Origin: Bog-375 sp049698695
GTDB taxonomy: Bacteria; Acidobacteriota; Terriglobia; Bryobacterales; Bryobacteraceae
Direction: 5' to 3'
Length of the DNA stretch: 64,000 bases
NCBI GenBank assembly: GCA_049698695.1
Contig: JBAVYH010000169.1
Location: 27,058 to 91,057 of the forward strand
Shown here: one piece after another, positions 60,313-64,000 of the stretch
Layout: every line of letters begins with the position of its first letter
How positions within the stretch are numbered: the first letter of the stretch is position 1
Notes under the pieces: model-generated
Database searches by the model: none
What the model was told of the DNA's origin: nothing
What the model saw: the letters and a program-made list of their open reading frames with translations, nothing else
Program-made: the position numbers and the translations under genes

Positions 60313-60717
60313 TTACAACCCCAAACGTTCCGCGATGGCTTCAACGCCGGCCTCGGACACGCGCACTTCCACCGCCGTTTCGGGCGGCGCGGCGCGCTCG
60401 TCGAAGGCCTGGAACAGCGCCAGTTTGGCGATGGCGTACCGCTCGGTGGAAGAAAGTGTTCGCGCGTGAGCCGCTTCCCACGCGTGAACCGCGCGGTCCG
60501 GCACCACCACTGCGGCTGGCAGCCATTGCTCGCGGCCTGCCGACACGCGAAACTCGAATTCCACGCCGCGGCCCAATCCGTCGCGCCACTGCCGGTGGCC
60601 TTCGAAAAAGTATTCGTACACGTACCCGCTTTCGGCGGCGTAGCTTTTGATGCGTCGCACGGCGGGCGTCCCGGCCAGAGGCGCCGGCTTTTTCGAGAAT
60701 AAGCCTATTCGCCACAT
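60313..60717 (-). CDS. Conserved-looking protein, unknown function
   Basis: 134 residues from ATG 60717 (MWRIGLFSKK). Beta-rich N-terminal half (RIKSYAAESGYVYEYFFEGHRQWRD, VEFEFRVSAGREQWLPAAVVVPD), then a helix (RTLSSTERYAIAKLALFQAFDE). No known domain. The frame is open to 60789. No operon partner. Confidence 0.55.
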   Translation of the reverse strand: MWRIGLFSKKPAPLAGTPAVRRIKSYAAESGYVYEYFFEGHRQWRDGLGRGVEFEFRVSAGREQWLPAAVVVPDRAVHAWEAAHARTLSSTERYAIAKLALFQAFDERAAPPETAVEVRVSEAGVEAIAERLGL

Positions 60718-61290
60718 CAGGCTACGTGTAAACTTGCAACCAACAGTACCCCAGGTGCTATTGACAAGAATACCAACTGGCGTGAACATGTAGATGGAAT
60801 CACACCGGTGGTTGATTTCGACGCTGTCTTGTTAGTCGGCCCTCGCGGGCTGGCGGGAGGTGCCAGAATAGAACCGGGCTACGATGAGGGCGGCCTCATT
60901 CGCGGCATGAACGGCAGTGCGGGAAGTTCTGAACGGTCGGAATAAGCCGAGCCAAAGGTTTTCGGCGCAGCGCCAGGAGCGCACCATGATGACCGGCGAC
61001 ACGGACCTCCCAGTTTCATGTTTTGCGAGTGACCGCCCTTATTCTCTTTTTGCCTCCTCCCTTTACTACCTCATCCATCCTGCCTTGGTCTCCCCGATCG
61101 TACCTGAGTGGCAGTTCGTACCATTCGTCCCTCCAGCGGATTGACGCAGGGTGCTTACCTGCGGTATTGTATACAGCGTCTCGTCCACCATTGGGCTCCG
61201 TCGAGCCACTGGGGCAATGTTGGACTTGCCGCCTTGTCGCGTCTCGGCCTTTCCGCGTCCCCGGCGATCTCGAAAAAAAGGAGATCCGAC
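60718..61290. other. 573-bp intergenic region upstream of the aminotransferase
   Basis: No gene recognised on either strand. A TGTATACA palindrome lies near 61169. The region should contain the aminotransferase promoter; no riboswitch fold was recognised. Confidence 0.4.
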
Positions 61291-62427
61291 ATGCAATTTA
61301 CCGAAGTCGAAAAAAGGCACTTTGAGCAGCGCGGATATTCGCGCCGCAGTTTTGGGCGTCTGGCCACCCTGCTGGCGGCCGGGTCCAGCCTTCCGTTCTA
61401 TAACGAACCGGCATTGGCGCAGTTGTCCAAAATCGAGAACGCGCCGCCGGATGCGGTGATGATCAATGCCAACGAGAATCCTCTCGGACCTTGTCCGGAT
61501 GCGCGCGAGGCGATGGCCAACATCATTCCGCAGGGCGGCCGTTACCTGTTCGGTGAAACTGACCGGCTGGCGAACCTTCTTGCCGCGCAGGAGCAATTGA
61601 AGCAGAGCTACGTGCAGATTTACGCCGGATCGAGCGCCCCCCTGCACCAGTCCGTGCTGGCGTTCACCTCGCCCACCAAGGCGTTCGTCACCGCAGATCC
61701 GGGTTACGAAGCCGGCGAGCGCGCCGCAAAATTCATCGGCGCCAGAGTGGCGCGGATTCCGCTGACCAAGGACTATGCGCACGACGTGAAGGCGATGGCG
61801 GCAGTGCCGGATGCCGGTCTTATTTACATTTGCAATCCCAATAATCCAACTGGGACGCTGACGCCGAAGGCGGACATCGAGTGGCTGGTGGCCAATAAGC
61901 CGAAAGGCTCGGTGGTGATGGTCGACGAAGCGTACACCCATATCGCCGGTGCGCCGTTCAACACCGACTTGGTGGCGGCGGACAAAGACGTGTTGGTGCT
62001 GCGCACGTTTTCCAAGATTTACGGCATGGCCGGTTTGCGCGCCGGCGCGGCGCTGGCACGGCCTGATCTGCTCGAGAAGGTGAGGGGGTTCAGCGCCGGG
62101 ATGATGCCGATCACGGCGATGGTGGCGGCTTCAGCCAGCCTGGAATCCAAAACCCTGGTGCCCGAGCGGCGCAAAAAGATCGGCCAGGTGCGCTGCGACG
62201 TATTCTCGTTTCTCGATAAGCACAACTTCCAGTACGTGCCTTCGGTTTCCAACTGTTTCATGGTCAATGTGAAGCAGCCGGGCCGAGACATCATCATGGC
62301 GATGCGCAAAGAGAAGGTCTATATCGGACGGGTTTGGCCGAGTTGGCCCACGTATGTGCGCGTGACCGTGGGCACGGCCGACGAAATGGAGAAGTTCCAA
62401 GCCGCTTTTCTGAAGGTCATGGCCTGA
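61291..62427 (+). CDS. Tat-exported PLP aminotransferase (HisC-like)
   Basis: 378 residues from ATG 61291, with AAAAGGAGAT at 61276-61285. Twin-arginine signal SRRSFGRLATLLAAGSSLPF. The fold-type I aminotransferase part has NANENPLGPCPDAREAM (HisC-type start), YICNPNNPTGTLTP, the PLP lysine K242 in TFSKIYGMAGLRAG and the C-terminal YVRVTVGTADEMEKF. It would act in the periplasm on amino acids or amino sugars. An exported PLP enzyme is unusual; the signal and fold are both clear. Confidence 0.88.
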   Translation: MQFTEVEKRHFEQRGYSRRSFGRLATLLAAGSSLPFYNEPALAQLSKIENAPPDAVMINANENPLGPCPDAREAMANIIPQGGRYLFGETDRLANLLAAQEQLKQSYVQIYAGSSAPLHQSVLAFTSPTKAFVTADPGYEAGERAAKFIGARVARIPLTKDYAHDVKAMAAVPDAGLIYICNPNNPTGTLTPKADIEWLVANKPKGSVVMVDEAYTHIAGAPFNTDLVAADKDVLVLRTFSKIYGMAGLRAGAALARPDLLEKVRGFSAGMMPITAMVAASASLESKTLVPERRKKIGQVRCDVFSFLDKHNFQYVPSVSNCFMVNVKQPGRDIIMAMRKEKVYIGRVWPSWPTYVRVTVGTADEMEKFQAAFLKVMA

Positions 62428-62823
62428 CGCGCGCCGCGCCTGGTTCACGCCGCGAAAACATTTGGCCACCGCGCGTTTTATGCACAAGTTTGCCACACCC
62501 CGGGCCCGGTAACTGGCACATCCGCTTGCGCCAAAAACCTGTTGAAAAGGATCGCCGGTGCGCAATTCCCGCTGGCGCTGAAGGCGCCGCTTGCGATACA
62601 AACAGTAAGACCCATCAGGCGGCAAGCGCAGCCGTCCTGGCAAATCTCGGGGGAGGTAGCCAGGGCGGTTGTGCAAGCCGCAGCGCTCCCGTTACCCTTC
62701 CTTCCATTGGCAATCGAACACGCCTGCCCGGCGTCGCGGCCCACGCCCGTGCCAGCTTGTTTTCCGGGCATTTGAATTGAGTCGGCGCGCCGGCGCGCCC
62801 GCGGCACCCGCTGCGCCCAGGGG
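62428..62823. other. 396-bp intergenic stretch
   Basis: Between convergent genes. No gene recognised. A 16-bp perfect palindrome GGCGCGCCGGCGCGCC lies near 62783-62798. TGGCAC...TTGC at 62515-62530 looks like a -24/-12 site but has the wrong spacing. Confidence 0.4.
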
Positions 62824-63771
62824 CTACTTCGCGGCTACCGGTTGCCTGGTTTCCACCGGCGAGAGCCAGCCGTGCGTATCCGGCCGGCTGCCGTCAATGA
62901 CGGCGAAGAACGCTTTCTGTAACTTCTCGGTGATGGGGCCGCGGCGGCCCTTGCCCACCGTGATGCGGTCCACCGAGCGGATGGGTGTGATCTCCGCCGC
63001 AGTGCCGGAAAGAAACACTTCGTCGGCGATGTAAAGCATTTCGCGCGGCACCAGCGACTCGGTGACCGGGATCTCGAGTTCGCGCGCCAGGATGAGAACC
63101 GTGTCGCGGGTAATTCCAGGCAGCGCCGACGCTCCCAGCGGCGGGGTGTGGATCACTCCGTCGCGCACCACAAACACGTTTTCGCCGGAACCTTCGCTCA
63201 CGTAGCCGGCGGTATTGAGCGCGATGCCCTCGGCGTAACCGTTGGCGATGGCTTCCATCTTGATGAGCTGCGAGTTCATGTAATTCGCGCCGGCTTTGGC
63301 CAGCGCGGGCAGCGTGTTCGGCGCCAGCCGGTTCCAGCTCGAAACGCACACATCCACTCCCTGCGCCAGCGCCTCTTCGCCCAGGTACTTGCCCCACTCC
63401 CAGCAGGCGATGTAGACATCGATCGGATTGGCGAGCGGGTTCACCCCAACCTCGCCGTAGCCGCGGAACGCGATCGGGCGCAGGTAGCACGCGTTCATTC
63501 GATTCACCCGCACCAGCTCCAGCATCGCCTCTTCCAGTTGCGCCGCCGTGAAGCCCAGCGGCTCCATGCGATAGATTTTGGCGGAATCGAGCATGCGCCG
63601 CACGTGTTCGCGCAGCCGGAAGACGGCTGGTCCGTTCGGCGTGGCGTAGCAGCGGATGCCTTCAAACACCGAGCTGCCGTAATGCAACACGTGGGAGAGC
63701 ACGTGTACGGTGGCGTCTTCCCACTTGATGAAACGGCCGTTGTGCCAGATTTTTTCGGTGGGTTTTAGCAT
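62824..63771 (-). CDS. ilvE: Branched-chain amino acid aminotransferase
   Basis: 315 residues. PLP lysine K159 in LAKAGANYMNSQLIKMEAIANGYAEGIALN. Family blocks HVLHYGSSVFEGIRCY, RPIAFRGYGEVGVNP, GYVSEGSGENVFVV, PGITRDTVL and LYIADEVFLSGTAAEITPI are complete. Last step of Ile, Leu and Val synthesis. No ilv neighbours. Confidence 0.95.
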   Translation of the reverse strand: MLKPTEKIWHNGRFIKWEDATVHVLSHVLHYGSSVFEGIRCYATPNGPAVFRLREHVRRMLDSAKIYRMEPLGFTAAQLEEAMLELVRVNRMNACYLRPIAFRGYGEVGVNPLANPIDVYIACWEWGKYLGEEALAQGVDVCVSSWNRLAPNTLPALAKAGANYMNSQLIKMEAIANGYAEGIALNTAGYVSEGSGENVFVVRDGVIHTPPLGASALPGITRDTVLILARELEIPVTESLVPREMLYIADEVFLSGTAAEITPIRSVDRITVGKGRRGPITEKLQKAFFAVIDGSRPDTHGWLSPVETRQPVAAK

Positions 63772-64000
63772 GGCTTAATTATAGCCGTTTCGTTTCGCCG
63801 CGCCGAGGCCGGAACGCGATGCTGGCGCAACTCAGCGGTATCGCCTCCGTGTAGCGCCGGTCCCAGCACGCCGCCAACAGCATTTTCTAATCCAAGAATG
63901 AGCCTGAAGGGCTGAAATCTGGTTGGCGCAGTGCCGGGCTCCTTTCGCTGGGTTTTCTTGTTCGTTTTCGGGGGAATAGACCGTCGTTGCCGGCGCGGTG
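63772..64000. other. End of window, nothing recognised
   Basis: 229 bp upstream of ilvE with no gene, repeat or RNA recognised. The ilvE promoter should be here. Confidence 0.4.

Noticed and set aside
62515..62530. TGGCAC...TTGC, a possible sigma-54 promoter
   Set aside because: The spacing between GG and GC is one base too long and no plus-strand gene follows.
62783..62798. GGCGCGCCGGCGCGCC perfect palindrome as a terminator of ilvE
   Set aside because: No T-run follows on the minus strand; simple GC-rich self-complementarity explains it.

Overview
The window is a GC-rich stretch of bacterial chromosome. It most resembles the Solibacter/Bryobacter group of Acidobacteriota. The strongest pointer is the secreted NHL-repeat protein at 32471-35752, whose C-terminal region looks like the domain known mainly from that group. 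Short palindromic intergenic elements, many Tat-exported enzymes and an outer-membrane Omp85-like protein fit a Gram-negative soil acidobacterium. This placement is an inference from protein character, not a phylogeny. No rRNA, CRISPR array, transposase, integrase or prophage gene was seen. Gene density is high and most genes look like housekeeping genes.

Layout. 1-2786: redox genes (a truncated thioredoxin-fold protein, a double-thioredoxin protein, an exported aldo/keto reductase). 2911-7237: envelope block psd-pssA-asd-like-lptE, overlapping end to end, then holA. 7393-8400: secreted esterase. 8559-10720: arsenic resistance (operator, arsR, acr3, arsC), followed by a decayed receiver-domain remnant. 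11233-13877 (minus strand): the classic tRNA-Tyr / tRNA-Thr / rpmG / tRNA-Trp / secE / nusG / rplK order. It ends at a strong terminator and is disturbed by a tandem array of tRNA-Thr-derived pseudo-tRNAs and a frameshifted GIY-YIG gene. 14072-15703: msrPQ. 15798-20607 (minus): dps, queA, a radical SAM protein, selB. 20858-25969: an RRM protein, then an Omp85-like protein, a DUF4390-like exported protein, a membrane histidine kinase and a sigma-54 activator in one overlapping operon. 25994-32379: a duplicated-module secreted protein, a toast-rack lipoprotein, small membrane proteins and rpoN. 32471-35752: the NHL protein. 36197-40567: bcp-gatB, a lipoprotein, rph-rdgB. 40910-47248: unknown small proteins, yacL-like/ispD/ispF, a membrane methyltransferase, a GH20 hexosaminidase. 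47342-48350: an AT-rich patch with a MazF-type toxin and a ribbon-helix-helix antitoxin. 48362-51547: ugd, small membrane proteins, tRNA-Ala and a nested palindromic element. 51634-55184: icd-purE-tatA-tatC. 55313-60717: methyltransferase, exported TIM-barrel protein, tRNA-Leu, glycosyltransferases and a glycosyltransferase remnant. 61291-63771: Tat-exported aminotransferase and ilvE.

Links. The tatAC genes serve several exporters in the same window (aldo/keto reductase, MsrP, the TIM-barrel protein, the aminotransferase, possibly the DUF4390-like protein). RpoN at 30775-32379 would work with the sigma-54 activator at 24623-25969, whose partner kinase sits next to an Omp85-like outer-membrane protein, suggesting an envelope-sensing circuit. 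Phospholipid head-group synthesis (psd, pssA) and LPS assembly (lptE) share an operon with a protein that has the fold of aspartate-semialdehyde dehydrogenase but lacks its catalytic cysteine. That is one of the more unusual items here. The others are the pseudo-tRNA array, the palindromic repeat read in frame inside queA, the long acidic extension of NusG, and the nested palindromic elements between genes.
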